64,000 nucleotides of DNA, taken from positions 1 through 64,000 of the forward strand of contig CBDDBN010000006.1 of the NCBI GenBank assembly GCA_965225735.1, written 5' to 3'. The stretch's first letter is position 1, and every line of letters begins with the position of its first letter. The stretch comes from Denitrobaculum sp965225735 (GTDB lineage: Bacteria > Pseudomonadota > Alphaproteobacteria > Kiloniellales > Kiloniellaceae). The position numbers were made by a program, and so were the translations under genes. Shown piece after piece: positions 1 to 9,136 of this stretch. The notes under the pieces are model-generated. The model was not told the origin of the DNA. It was given only the letters and a program-made list of their open reading frames with translations, and did no database searches.

Positions 1-522
1 CTTTCCGGGTGTCTGGCCCTTGAGCTTGACGCTTTCCGCGACGCCCCCAACCACGAAGGCGGTTGCGACGCCGTTGGCATCGGTGTTCACCCTGACCCGG
101 TCCTTGACGGCTGGATCGCCACTTTTCTCCGCCAGTCCCGCGCCCTGCCGCAAACCCAGGACGAAGGTCACCGGTACATTGGCTGCGGGTCTCTGACGGC
201 CCGCAATCGGCGGCCCGTCGAGAACTTGGAACTTTACCTCGAACTCCTGGTTCACAAACATGCGCTGCATCGTATTGACCGCGACGATACTGCGTGACGA
301 AAACTGGTTCGCGATCAGGCCTTCGAACAGCGTGAAGCCAAGAGGCCCGCCGACCGGAATAGCGAAGATAAAGCCCAGGGTTTCAAGGGTAGATAGTCCC
401 TCGTCTTCGCTGTTCGGCGCATTGTCGTTTCCGTCAGGTTCGCCGTCTCCAAATCGTCCGCCGAAGGGCAGGTTGCTCCCTGCAAAGCGGGATTTGACGA
501 AATTTGAAGTGTCCTGGGGCAT
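1..522 (-). CDS. Ig-like (Big_1-type) repeat protein, N-terminal part, cut by left edge
   Basis: An open frame of 174 codons runs from ATG at 522 to the left edge without a stop. The start has a good ribosome site (AAAGGAG, about 6 bases upstream), better placed than the ATG at 527. The first 50 residues are polar and acidic (GDGEPDGNDNAPNSEDEG), followed by a short hydrophobic stretch (FIFAIPVGGPLGF). From about residue 90 the sequence resembles bacterial Ig-like/invasin domains: a V-x-F-x-V strand, PAANVPVTFVLG and the repeat signature VNTDANGVATAFVVGG. Such domains usually form extracellular or cell-surface adhesin stalks. No signal peptide is obvious. The rest of the protein, and hence its real role, lies outside the window. 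Confidence 0.6.
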   Translation of the reverse strand, partial: MPQDTSNFVKSRFAGSNLPFGGRFGDGEPDGNDNAPNSEDEGLSTLETLGFIFAIPVGGPLGFTLFEGLIANQFSSRSIVAVNTMQRMFVNQEFEVKFQVLDGPPIAGRQRPAANVPVTFVLGLRQGAGLAEKSGDPAVKDRVRVNTDANGVATAFVVGGVAESVKLKGQTPGK

Positions 523-740
523 TGCATTCTCCTTTCGTGAAACCGAGGATGGCTCCCGAATGAGCCACCCGTCTTGCCCAGAACTACGGCTCGAATATTT
601 ATTTAGATGCATACGAATAAATGCGCCGTCTCATCAGATCGCGTGGCATCAAGTTTTCGTTGAGCGGAACCGACGGATATTGACTCGCCGCGTTTTCCTC
701 CCGATCTCCAACTAAGTCTGAACTGTTTGAGGTGGTTGCC

Positions 741-1562
741 GTGTGTGAGCTCTTTGCGATGTCGTCGAGACAGGCCTCCGCGCTGACCTATTCCCTCAAC
801 GAGTTCTCCAAGCACGGTGGTCTTACCCATGGCAACAACTCGGGCTGGGGCATTGCCTATTTCGAGGAACGCGAAGCTTTCCTGGTAAAGGAGCCAGAGC
901 CCGCCGCGGACAGCCCCTGGGTAAAATTCATCGCCGAGCAGGAACTCAAAAGCAACTGCGTCATTGCTCACGTGCGTCTGGCCACGGTCGGCAAACCGAT
1001 GCTGCGCAACACACATCCTTTCCGCCGTGCCCTTGCCGGGCGCGTTCATGTCTTCGCCCACAACGGCACGCTGAAGGGTCTGCACGAAACGTCTGCAGCC
1101 CAGAATGCTCACTATCATCCGATCGGAGAAACCGACTCAGAGCTCGCTTTTTGCCTGTTGCTAGAGCGCCTGCGTGCGCCCTGGCTGGACGGCGAGCGGC
1201 CACCCACCCCGAAAGAACGTTTACGTGTCTTCGCTGACTTCGCGTCGGAGATGCGTGGTTTCGGCACCTCGAACTTCCTCTATTCGGACGGCGAGGTTCT
1301 CTTCGCGCACGCAGACCGTCGCATCTACGAAGAGGGTGGAGAATTCAGTGAACCGCGATCGCCAGGTCTGAGCCTGCGCAACTGCGTTGCCTGCCAACAG
1401 GGTCCGGAATGGGCTTGCGATGGCCTGCACCTGGGTCTTGGCGACCAATCGACCCTGCTGCTCGCCAGCGTGCCGCTGGACTCCTACGGATGGGAAGGCT
1501 TGCCCGAAGGGACCGCTCTGGCAGTTCAGGACGGCGCGGAAGTCGCGCGGATCGCGACCTGA
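741..1562 (+). CDS. Class II glutamine amidotransferase, YafJ-like
   Basis: About 273 residues. The chosen GTG start at 741 gives MCELFAMSS, which puts the N-terminal nucleophilic cysteine at position 2 as required in Ntn-type (class II) glutamine amidotransferases after Met removal; an upstream in-frame GTG at 732 would bury it. Other family marks are GWGIAYFE, IAHVRLATVG, NTHPF, FAHNGTL and GETDSE, the set that binds glutamine and forms the oxyanion hole in YafJ/GATase_4 proteins. These cytosolic enzymes release ammonia from glutamine, but stand-alone YafJ-type members have no firmly established acceptor. The gene stands alone, convergent with the crotonase gene 8 bases away. Confidence 0.85.
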   Translation: MCELFAMSSRQASALTYSLNEFSKHGGLTHGNNSGWGIAYFEEREAFLVKEPEPAADSPWVKFIAEQELKSNCVIAHVRLATVGKPMLRNTHPFRRALAGRVHVFAHNGTLKGLHETSAAQNAHYHPIGETDSELAFCLLLERLRAPWLDGERPPTPKERLRVFADFASEMRGFGTSNFLYSDGEVLFAHADRRIYEEGGEFSEPRSPGLSLRNCVACQQGPEWACDGLHLGLGDQSTLLLASVPLDSYGWEGLPEGTALAVQDGAEVARIAT

Positions 1563-1570
1563 ACCAAGCT

Positions 1571-2386
1571 TCAGATCTTTTTGAAATCGCCGTGTCGTCC
1601 TGCGCCATCCCGAAAGCGCGCGGCGCCCTTCAGACCACCGGCAGCCAGCGCAGACCGGCTGTTTTCCCACTCCTGCTTCAGCGCCTCGCGCATTGTTAAG
1701 CCATGCTGGCGGCGGGCCGAGCGGCGGTCGCTGCGCAGGCAGTGTTGCGGGAAACGGGCGATTTCCCGGGCCAGTTCCTCGGCCTTTTCGCGGCTCGTGC
1801 CGTCGTCGACCAGATATTCGCAGAGCCCGATACGGGAGCATTCCTCCGCCGTCACCTTGCGTCCCGTCAGGATGATCTCCATCGCGCGCCCCTCGCCCAC
1901 CAAACGCGGCAAGCGTACGGTGCCCCCGTCGATCAGGGGAATTCCCCAGCGCCGGCAGTAGACTCCCATGTAAGCGCTACGCTCCATCACCCGGAAGTCG
2001 CACCAGAGGGCCAGCTCCATGCCTCCGGCCACCGCAGGGCCGGCAAGCGCGCCGATCACGGGCTTGTCCAGTTCCAGACGGCTCGGCCCCATGGGCCCCT
2101 GCGGGATCTCGCCGCCATTGCCTGCAGAGGGACCGCCCTCGGGAAAGTTCAGCTCCGCCAATGGGTCTTCGTCCGCCAGCGCGGCGGCAAACTTAAGGTC
2201 CCAACCGGCGCAGAAAGCGCCGCCCTCACCCCAGAACACGGCAACCACGGCCGTTTCATCCCGGTCGAATTCCAGGAAGGCTTCGTAGAGCGCGGCGGCA
2301 CTGTCCGGGTCGACCGCGTTGCGTGCCTCCGGCCGCGAATGGATCACGGTCCAGACTCCGTCGCTCTTTTCAATCCGCACGCTCAT
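1571..2386 (-). CDS. Enoyl-CoA hydratase/isomerase (crotonase) family protein
   Basis: 271 residues, usual crotonase length. The two oxyanion-hole segments are clear: GAFCAGWDL near residue 57 and GPAVAGGMEL near residue 115. The second catalytic glutamate is kept in the RAMEIILTG segment, but where hydratases carry the first catalytic Glu (P-E-I) this protein reads CRR. It therefore may not be a classic hydratase; isomerase, hydrolase or decarboxylase activity on an acyl-CoA is possible. Cytosolic. It is read on the same strand as the GNAT and aminotransferase genes upstream and probably shares their transcript (26-base gap). Substrate cannot be told from the sequence. Confidence 0.85.
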   Translation of the reverse strand: MSVRIEKSDGVWTVIHSRPEARNAVDPDSAAALYEAFLEFDRDETAVVAVFWGEGGAFCAGWDLKFAAALADEDPLAELNFPEGGPSAGNGGEIPQGPMGPSRLELDKPVIGALAGPAVAGGMELALWCDFRVMERSAYMGVYCRRWGIPLIDGGTVRLPRLVGEGRAMEIILTGRKVTAEECSRIGLCEYLVDDGTSREKAEELAREIARFPQHCLRSDRRSARRQHGLTMREALKQEWENSRSALAAGGLKGAARFRDGAGRHGDFKKI

Positions 2387-2412
2387 CTCTCGCTCCTCTT
2401 CACGGTAAGACG

Positions 2413-2904
2413 TCAGTCATGGCTCGTCGTCGCGCCAAGCGATGCCAGGGCCTCCCCATCCAGACGCATGAAGCGCTTCTGCGTCAAAAGCTCGGCGCCC
2501 AGGCTTTCATAAAAGCGCTGCGCACGATCGTTTTCCACCGACCAGTCGATGCGGCCGATTCCCTCTTCCCGGCAGATGCCCGCCAGGAAACCCATGATAC
2601 GCCGGCCGACTCCCGCGCTGCGCCAGGCATCGGCCACGAAGATGTCCTTGAGAAAGATCAGGCCTTCCAAAGCATTCCCAGGATGCAGCACCGCAAAACA
2701 GGCAAAGCCAACCGCGTCTTCTCCCGCAAAGGCCAGCAGGAAACGGGTGTCGGTCTTTCCGTCATTCAGCCAGCTCCGCGCTGCCGCCTGCGTCTGGCCA
2801 GCAGGTTTCGGTGCATCCTGATAGTAGTCGTCCATCGCATCGATCATCGCGGCAAGCGGCGCTTCATCGCCCGCCGCGGCCAAGCGGATCGTGATTTCGG
2901 TCAT
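2413..2904 (-). CDS. GNAT family N-acetyltransferase
   Basis: 163 residues with the GNAT fold order: an N-terminal strand (MTEITIRLAAAGDEAPLAAMIDAMDDYY), the central strand LIFLKDIFVADAWRSAGVGRRIMGFL containing the acetyl-CoA pyrophosphate loop R-x-x-G-V-G, and the late ENDRAQRFYESLGAEL motif. It transfers an acetyl group from acetyl-CoA to an amine; the substrate is unknown. Its ATG overlaps the stop of the aminotransferase gene upstream (ATGA), so the two are translationally coupled and may act on related amino compounds. Confidence 0.85.
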   Translation of the reverse strand: MTEITIRLAAAGDEAPLAAMIDAMDDYYQDAPKPAGQTQAAARSWLNDGKTDTRFLLAFAGEDAVGFACFAVLHPGNALEGLIFLKDIFVADAWRSAGVGRRIMGFLAGICREEGIGRIDWSVENDRAQRFYESLGAELLTQKRFMRLDGEALASLGATTSHD

Positions 2905-3836
2905 GGGTACTCCACTCTGCTGGACCAGGCGGGATCGTCGTGTTTGCGCCAGTACAGGTCTTTGATCTGACGGGTAATCGGACCGACTTGCCCTGAAGCG
3001 ACTGCCCTGTCGTCGATGCGTGTGACCGGCATGATGCCCCCGGCCGTCGAAGTTATGAAAACCTCGTCAGCGGCCATCAACTCGGACCGCGAGATCTCCC
3101 GAGCTTGGCAGGAGAGTTCCAATTCTTCGCTCAGGTCGAAAACGCTTTGGCGGGTAATGCCTGGTAAAACGCCGCTGGCCGGCGTGGCAAGCGCACCGCC
3201 TGCGACCAGGAAAACGTTGAAGCCGGGGCCTTCGGCGATGTGGCCATCGCTATCCACCAGCAAAGCCGTCTCGCCGCCGCGGTCGTAGGCATCGAAGAGA
3301 CCGCGAACGAGATCCAGCCAGTGGTAGTTCTTGATCGACGGATCCAGTGAAGCCGGAGAAATCCGGACAATGTCGCTGACCGTTACGTGCAGGCCCCGCA
3401 CCAACTGTTCCTGGTTCGCAACCGACCCGAAAGGCACGGCGAAGGCCATAAAACGGTTTACGGCATCGCGCGGATCGCGGCTGAAGGTGGGTGAAGTGCC
3501 GCGGGTGCAGAGCATTTCCACATAGGCATCCCGATGCCCCGACAAGGCGACGCAGTTGTGCAATATCTCCGTTACCTGAACCCGATCGTAGGGGATAGAC
3601 ATCCGCAAGCGATCCAGATTTCCCCAGAAACGATCCAGGTGGCGATCCAGACGAAAGAAGGCGCCGCGCCAGACATGGACGGTGTCGTAGGTGGCATCAG
3701 AATGCAGGAACCCCCAGTCGAGTACCGAAATCTTGGCTTCGGAGACCGGCAGATACTGACTGTCCTGAAAGGCGACTCCATCCGGATAGACATGAGGATC
3801 GCGGTACTTCGGTTCCAGGACGGGACGTGATGGCAT
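2901..3836 (-). CDS. Class IV aminotransferase (D-amino acid / branched-chain type)
   Basis: 311 residues, typical of the fold-type IV PLP aminotransferases. The PLP lysine lies in SIKNYHWLDLVR, and the cofactor phosphate region is GPGFNVFLV with the later ITSTAGGIMPV segment. The N-terminal part (SVLDWGFLHSDATYDTVHVWRG) has the DRGF/DWGF-type entry seen in D-amino acid aminotransferases and aminodeoxychorismate lyase relatives. It transfers an amino group between an amino acid and a 2-oxo acid in the cytosol. It is first in a three-gene unit with the GNAT and crotonase genes. Whether the natural substrate is D- or L- cannot be decided here. Confidence 0.85.
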   Translation of the reverse strand: MPSRPVLEPKYRDPHVYPDGVAFQDSQYLPVSEAKISVLDWGFLHSDATYDTVHVWRGAFFRLDRHLDRFWGNLDRLRMSIPYDRVQVTEILHNCVALSGHRDAYVEMLCTRGTSPTFSRDPRDAVNRFMAFAVPFGSVANQEQLVRGLHVTVSDIVRISPASLDPSIKNYHWLDLVRGLFDAYDRGGETALLVDSDGHIAEGPGFNVFLVAGGALATPASGVLPGITRQSVFDLSEELELSCQAREISRSELMAADEVFITSTAGGIMPVTRIDDRAVASGQVGPITRQIKDLYWRKHDDPAWSSRVEYP

Positions 3837-4080
3837 GCCAAGTGCTCCTTCGATTCCGACCGGGAGACTAAAGCAGTTTTCGGTCAGCCTGATGCAGGAA
3901 AATCGTCAGAACAGGAAGAACAGCTCTGGGCGCAGGGCCAGAAAGGCATCCGATCCGCTCATCCTTTAGGATGATGTTCTTCGGTGACGGTTGTTGCTTA
4001 TTTATGTCATACTACCAAAGGGCGCGCCAAACAGGGATACTGCGCAAAATCAGTTGGGTGCGAAACAGGATTTATTGTTT

Positions 4081-5325
4081 ATGACTTTTCCAATCGAGCG
4101 CGTGCGGCAGGCTTTTCCCGCCTTGGCCATCACTGACGCTGGGAGCCAAAGAGCCTATCTCGACAATCCGGCGGGAACCCAGGTACCGCAACGTGTCGCA
4201 GATGCTGTCGCCGATTGCCTTATTCGCAGCAACGCCAATCTCGGCGGTTTCTTTGCGACCAGCCGCGCCGCCGGCGAGGTGGTGGACGAGGCGCACCAAG
4301 CCATGGCCGATTTCCTGGGCGCGGCCTCGGCGGATGAGATCATCCTCGGCGCTAGTATGACCACCCTCACCTTCCATCTGGCGCGCAGTATCTGCCGCGA
4401 CTTCAAACCAGGCGATGAAATTCTTCTCACGCGGATGGACCACGAAGGCAACGTTGCGCCCTGGCTGACCATCGCCGAGGATCTCGGCCTTGTGGTCAAA
4501 TGGCTGCCCTTCGATACCGAGACCTGGCAGGTCGAGCCGGACGCGCTGCAGGCGGCGCTCAGCGACCGCACCCGGCTACTTGCCCTCAACTATGCCAGCA
4601 ACCTCACCGGTTCTATCAATGACGTCAAAGCCTTAACCGCGATGGCCAAGGCCGCCGGCGCGCTGGTTTTCATCGATGCGGTCCAGCTGGCGCCGCACCG
4701 GGCCATCGACGTGCAGGATCTGGGTTGCGACTTCCTGGCCTGTTCCTCCTACAAGTTCTTCGGTCCGCATCTCGGCATTGTCTGGGGCCGCGCGGAGGTC
4801 TTGCGCGCATTGCCCGCCTATAAGTGCCGCTGCGTCGGCGACGAACTGATGGGCAAGTTCGAGACCGGCACGCCGCAGATCGAACTCTTGGCTGGCCTGA
4901 CGGCGACCGTCGACTACTACGCCTGGCTCGGGGGCGAGATGGGGGAAAGAGGTTCACGGCGCGCGAAAATCCTCTCGGCTTTCGACGCAGCCCACGCTTA
5001 TGAGCGCCCGCTCGCAAGCCAACTGATTGAAGGCCTGACCGAGCTGTCCGATGTCACGATCCATGGCATCACGAACCTGAACCGGATCGATCAGCGCGTC
5101 CCCACCGTTTCCTTTAGCTACAACGGGTATAAACCTGCCTTCGTGGCCAAGGCCTTAGCCGACCAGAACATCTTCGTCTGGAACGGACACAACTATGCCT
5201 TGGAAGTCGTGCGGCAACTCGGCATTCCGGAAGACGAAGGCATGGTGCGCATCGGCATCGCCCACTACAACACCGCAGCCGAGATCGAGCGAACCCTGGC
5301 CTGCCTGGCGGATATCGGTAAATGA
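4081..5325 (+). CDS. Cysteine desulfurase-like class V aminotransferase
   Basis: About 414 residues from ATG at 4081 (MTFPIERVRQAFPAL); the frame is open further upstream to 3991 but the family start aligns here. Fold-type I PLP enzyme: YLDNPAGTQVP at the N terminus, the Asp of FIDAVQLAPH, and the PLP lysine in CSSYKFFGPHLG. The overall pattern, including MDHEGNVAPW and GTPQIELLAGL, matches the cysteine desulfurase-like subfamily (VC1184 type) rather than IscS/SufS; a conserved mobile-loop Cys of IscS is not evident. It is convergent with no one and followed by two hairpins. Likely substrate is an amino acid such as cysteine or an analogue; true desulfurase activity is unproven. Confidence 0.85.
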   Translation: MTFPIERVRQAFPALAITDAGSQRAYLDNPAGTQVPQRVADAVADCLIRSNANLGGFFATSRAAGEVVDEAHQAMADFLGAASADEIILGASMTTLTFHLARSICRDFKPGDEILLTRMDHEGNVAPWLTIAEDLGLVVKWLPFDTETWQVEPDALQAALSDRTRLLALNYASNLTGSINDVKALTAMAKAAGALVFIDAVQLAPHRAIDVQDLGCDFLACSSYKFFGPHLGIVWGRAEVLRALPAYKCRCVGDELMGKFETGTPQIELLAGLTATVDYYAWLGGEMGERGSRRAKILSAFDAAHAYERPLASQLIEGLTELSDVTIHGITNLNRIDQRVPTVSFSYNGYKPAFVAKALADQNIFVWNGHNYALEVVRQLGIPEDEGMVRIGIAHYNTAAEIERTLACLADIGK

Positions 5326-5446
5326 GTCTGGCCGGGCACGCGACCACGGCATCGACCTAAGAAGCTTCTGCTCAATTCCGAACCCGTAACGCAACGCGCG
5401 GCAAGATCGGCATCAGCTTGTTACCGGCTTTCAATTTTCCTTGAAA

Positions 5447-5512
5447 ATCTATCGATCAGTAGATAGATATCTCTTTCGAACGTCACGGCTCCTCAGCCGT
5501 GATGCCTTTTCC
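5447..5512 (+). terminator. Two hairpins, the second followed by a T-rich run
   Basis: A first inverted repeat (ATCTATC at 5447-5453, GATAGAT at 5462-5468) is followed by a perfect 8-bp stem with a 4-base loop (TCACGGCT, CCTC, AGCCGTGA at 5483-5502) and then TGCCTTTTCCTTT. It can serve as a Rho-independent terminator for the aminotransferase gene upstream, or as an attenuator-like leader just before the broken amine oxidase gene. Confidence 0.5.
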
Positions 5513-5532
5513 TTTGTCGCGGGCGGGAGCCA

Positions 5533-6626
5533 ATGAAGACGGAGACCTTGATTGTCGGCGGCGGTTTGAGCGGCCTTTACGCCGCCTATCGTCTCGCGCA
5601 GCAGGGCCGCGACTTTCTCCTGTTGGAGGGCCGTGACCGTCTCGGCGGACGGATCCTCTCCGAGACGCTCGCCACGGAAGATGCCGGCAAGAGAGCGGTC
5701 GGTTTTCGACCTCGGTCCGGCCTGGTACTGGCCCGATCAGCCGCGCATGGCCCGCTTGCTCAGGGAACTGAATATCGAGTCTTTTCAACAGGCTACGCAG
5801 GGTGCCTCGCGCTACGAAGATCCGCAGCGCGGTGTCGAGAGCTTCCGCAATCCCGCGATGATGCCGCCCAGCTTCCGGGTCACGGGCGGTCTGGCGCGCA
5901 TGATCGACGGCCTTGCCGAACAGATGCCCGCCGACCGGATTCTGCTCTCTAAGAAAGTCACCGCGATCGCCAAGGACGACGGGGACTTTCAGATCACCTT
6001 CGAAAATGGGGCCGGAGAAGAAGCGCAACTTAAGACACAGCGGGTCCTTCTGGCGCTTCCGCCGCGCCTGGCGGCCAGAAGCATTGTTTTTACGCCAGAG
6101 CTGCCGGCGGAACTAACGCATGCGCTGACGGCGATCCCGACCTGGATGGCGGGCCATGCCAAGGTGATCGCGGTCTACGAGCGGCCCTTCTGGCACGACC
6201 ACAAGCTCTCGGGCCATGCCTTCAGTCATATCGGCCCAGCAATGGAAATTCACGACGCCTCGCAACCCGATGGCCCTGCGGCCCTCTTCGGTTTCCTGGG
6301 CATCCCCGCGGAACCGGCGCCGCGAGATCGACCCCGAGACCCTGAAAGCCGCCGCCGTTGAGCAGTTCGGACGCCTCTTCGGCCCCGAAGCTGCAACGCC
6401 AAAGGCACTGTTTCTCAAGGATTGGGCCAGCGATCCCCTGACCGCGACCGAGGACGATCTCGCGCCGCTCTATGCGCATCCTGCCTATGGAATTCCAAGG
6501 GCAGCGCGCGGGCTCTTGGCCGACTTCGGAAACGGCGGACTGCTGTTCTGCGGTACCGAGGCCGCGGAGAGCTTCGGGGGATATCTCGAGGGCGCACTGG
6601 TCGCCGCCGAGGCCGCGACGGGCTAA
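5533..6626 (+). pseudogene. Flavin amine oxidase, interrupted by two frameshifts
   Basis: A single amine-oxidase-like protein is spread over three frames. Frame one holds the FAD-binding Rossmann start (LIVGGGLSGLYAAYRLA and GRDRLGGRI) up to about 5695. The middle, from VFDLGPAWYWP onward through RVTGGLARMIDGLAEQ and GFLGIPAE, is in the next frame until about 6315. The end, from REIDPETLKAA to the C-terminal FAD-contacting FCGTEAAESFGGYLEGAL, is in the third. Both shifts are in the same direction. Each fragment is well conserved with no internal stops in its own part, so the gene is either recently inactivated or carries sequencing/assembly indels. An intact version would be about 360 residues and oxidise amines with O2. 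ATG at 5533 is preceded by GGGCGGGAG. Confidence 0.75.
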
Positions 6627-6832
6627 AGTGCCGCCGCTCGGCAGCCTCTTCAGCCGAGATTTTCTCCGGTGAAGCCAGATAAGATCGCATGCCTGTGCCG
6701 ACGTCCTATGCTAGGCTTCCGGTTACATTTTGACCTACAATTGCCACAGCGATCCGGCGCCCTGGGGACAAATTCCCTCCAGAGGCGCCCTTAGCTGTGA
6801 AAGCCGCTCTTAAATTGGTATAGACAACTGCG

Positions 6833-7744
6833 ATGGAACAGCTGGACCACCGAACGCTCATCGCCGGACTGAGCGAAGAACAGCGCGAGGCGCTGATCGC
6901 GCGCGCCGACGGCCCCGGTCTGCGTCAGGCCGCCGCGCATCTGGGCGCCATCCTGGTGATCAGCGCGCTGATACTTTTCGAAGCGCCCCTGCAGCCGTTG
7001 CTGATCCTGATCCAGGGCGTTCTGATCGTCTTCCTCTTTACGGCCTTGCATGAGACGATCCACAAGACCGCCTTCAAGACCCCGGCTCTGAATAAGATGA
7101 TGGCCTTCGTCAGCGGCTTTCTGATCGCCCTGCCGCCAGACTGGTTCCGCTACTTCCACTTCGCGCATCACCGCCACACCAACGACCCGGCGCGCGACCC
7201 GGAACTGGCGAGGCCCAAGCCAGAGAGCTTCGGGGCCTATCTTTGGTATCTCTCGGGCCTGCCGGTCTGGGTTTCGCACTTCCGTACCCTGCTGATAAAC
7301 GCCGCGGGCCGGAACAGCGACGACTTCGTCCCTCCTAAGGGCGCGGCGAAGGTCAAGTCGGAGGCCCGGCTGTTCCTGGCGCTCTACGCCGCCATCGCCG
7401 CCCTCTCGATGGCATTCCAGTCAACGGCGATCTTTTGGATCTGGCTGCTGCCCGTGCTGATCGGCCAGCCTTTCCTGCGCGCCTACCTCCTGGCAGAACA
7501 CGCCGGTTGTCCCCAGATCCCAAACATGCTGGCCAACAGCCGCACCACCTTCACCAACGGCCTAGTGCGCTTCCTGGCCTGGAACATGCCCTACCACGCG
7601 GAGCACCACGCGTTCCCGGCGGTGCCCTTTCACAAGCTCGCCGATTTCCACGCCCTGACCCGGCCGCACCTCAAGGTGACTCAGCGCGGTTACGGACGGT
7701 TTCATTTGAAGCTGATTTCAGCCCTCAAAAGCCCGTCTTATTGA
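6833..7744 (+). CDS. Membrane fatty acid desaturase/hydroxylase
   Basis: 303 residues with the three histidine boxes of membrane di-iron desaturases: HETIH at residues 73-77, HFAHHRH at 109-115 and HAEHH near residue 255. Hydrophobic segments around residues 37-70, 92-101, 175-195 and 200-215 fit four membrane passes with the boxes facing the cytosol. It inserts a double bond or hydroxyl into an acyl or related lipid chain, or could act on a carotenoid; the sequence does not specify the position. It stands alone and ends convergently, overlapping by a few bases the 3' end of the peroxiredoxin gene. Confidence 0.85.
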   Translation: MEQLDHRTLIAGLSEEQREALIARADGPGLRQAAAHLGAILVISALILFEAPLQPLLILIQGVLIVFLFTALHETIHKTAFKTPALNKMMAFVSGFLIALPPDWFRYFHFAHHRHTNDPARDPELARPKPESFGAYLWYLSGLPVWVSHFRTLLINAAGRNSDDFVPPKGAAKVKSEARLFLALYAAIAALSMAFQSTAIFWIWLLPVLIGQPFLRAYLLAEHAGCPQIPNMLANSRTTFTNGLVRFLAWNMPYHAEHHAFPAVPFHKLADFHALTRPHLKVTQRGYGRFHLKLISALKSPSY

Positions 7745-8304
7745 GCGGTATTTTTCTGTAACCAGGCCATCACATCGGGCGCGTCCCGGTCCGGCGGAAA
7801 GACCGGATAGTTCACCTGCAGGATCTCGTCGTCGCGCAGGATCATGGTCAGGCGTTTCAGAAGGCGCATGCCATCCACCTCCATTGTCGGCAACCGCAAG
7901 GCATCGGCCAGGAGATGGCCGTGATCGGAGAGCAGCGGGAAAGGCAGATGCAGTCGCTCCGACGCTTCCTTCTGATAATCGCTGGTCTGGGTCGAGAGAC
8001 CGAAGAGATGTGTCGCGCCCAGGTCTTTGAGTTCCTGAAAGTGGTCGCGGAAAGCGCAGCTTTGCGGCGTGCAGCCCCGCGCGCCCGGGATCATGTCCCA
8101 GCCGTCCGGCAAGGCGACATCCGGCCGCCCGGTCATGGGATAGGCGTAGATGACGGTGATCCCGGAGAGGGACGTCAAGCGCACATCGGATCCGTCGGTC
8201 GCGGCGAGGGTGACATCCGGAAGGCGCAGGCCTTTCAGATGATCCGCCGCGCCATCGTTTTCCGGTTCCGGCAGGGCGCTCCAGTCCACGCTTTCCAAAG
8301 ACAT
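7738..8304 (-). CDS. Peroxiredoxin (thioredoxin-fold, PrxQ/AhpC-like)
   Basis: About 188 residues from ATG at 8304 (MSLESVDW), chosen because GAGGAAGG lies just upstream; an ATG ten codons earlier lacks a ribosome site. The thioredoxin-fold pattern is clear: LPDVTLAATDGSDVRLTSLSG, the strand TVIYAYPMTGRP and the active-site region IPGARGCTPQSCAF with two cysteines spaced C-x4-C, typical of atypical two-Cys PrxQ/BCP-like enzymes. The LFGLSTQTSDYQKEASERLHLPFPLLSD stretch is the usual peroxiredoxin continuation. It reduces hydrogen peroxide or organic peroxides in the cytosol using thioredoxin. The longer loop before the first Cys is unusual and marks a subfamily often annotated only as redoxin-domain protein. 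Confidence 0.8.
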   Translation of the reverse strand: MSLESVDWSALPEPENDGAADHLKGLRLPDVTLAATDGSDVRLTSLSGITVIYAYPMTGRPDVALPDGWDMIPGARGCTPQSCAFRDHFQELKDLGATHLFGLSTQTSDYQKEASERLHLPFPLLSDHGHLLADALRLPTMEVDGMRLLKRLTMILRDDEILQVNYPVFPPDRDAPDVMAWLQKNTAQ

Positions 8305-8425
8305 AGCCTTCCTCGTTCTTCTCTCAATCCGCATCCTGAAAGGATATCAAGCCATGTAGACATAAAATGCCGACGGCGACGACCGCTTTTTGCGGGATAG
8401 CGGATCAAGCTGCAGCATCACGGTT

Positions 8426-9136
8426 TCAGCCCGACGCAACGAGGTCGACCTCGGCGTTGGAGAAGCCGTATTCCCCGGCCATGCGCCGATGGCTTGGGCA
8501 CCCCAGGTAGCCTGCGAGGATGTCATTGATGCGCTCCAGGAGCTGTGAATCGTGCGGCGAAACAGCGAACGCGCCGAAGGCGGGCGGTTTTTCATCGTAG
8601 GGAACCTCGATGCAATCCAGGTCCCAGGAGGGGTTTTGCGCGATGAAGCCAACATGGGCCCGTCCGACGCTGGCATAGGCATCGACCTGACCCGCGTGGA
8701 GAGCCGCCGCGGCTTCGCGGTAGGTTTCGAAAATGCGCAGGCGCTGTTCCGGGACCCCGAACTCGACAGCCGAACGGTGCTGGAACTGGTCGCGGACCAC
8801 GGCAAGGAGCGCCGTGTCATGCTGGGCGACCGAGTGATACCCGGTGAAGTGACTGGGGTTGCCTCGTTGTACGAGCAGGCCGTCGGGCAGAACCCAGATG
8901 GGGTGTGTGAAGGCCGCCGAGCGTCGCCGTTCCTCCGTCGCGAAGAGACCCGTCGTCATTTGCCAATCGCCGCGCGCGAGCCCCGGCAGCAGCTGCGCAA
9001 ACTCAGTTTCGATTGGCTCGAAGCTCTCGCCCAACACCTGAAAGATATGCCGGGCAATCTCAACATCATGCCCAACCACTCCACCCGACCCCTCTCTATA
9101 GTTGAAGGGCGGTTCGATCAGAAAGGCGAACTTCAT
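8426..9136 (-). CDS. Periplasmic binding protein-like (bacterial solute-binding family 3), leaderless
   Basis: About 236 residues from ATG at 9136 (MKFAFLIEPPFNYR), where GGAAGGA sits 7 bases upstream; the frame stays open to 9217. The fold resembles amino-acid-type solute-binding proteins: EPPFNYREGSGGVVGHDVEIARHI, then LLPGLARGDWQMTTGLFATEERR and AAAALHAGQVDAYASVGRAHVGF. No signal peptide is present, and no ABC permease or ATPase gene is adjacent, so it may be a cytosolic ligand sensor, or an exported protein whose true leader is not recognised. Ligand unknown. Confidence 0.75.
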   Translation of the reverse strand: MKFAFLIEPPFNYREGSGGVVGHDVEIARHIFQVLGESFEPIETEFAQLLPGLARGDWQMTTGLFATEERRRSAAFTHPIWVLPDGLLVQRGNPSHFTGYHSVAQHDTALLAVVRDQFQHRSAVEFGVPEQRLRIFETYREAAAALHAGQVDAYASVGRAHVGFIAQNPSWDLDCIEVPYDEKPPAFGAFAVSPHDSQLLERINDILAGYLGCPSHRRMAGEYGFSNAEVDLVASG

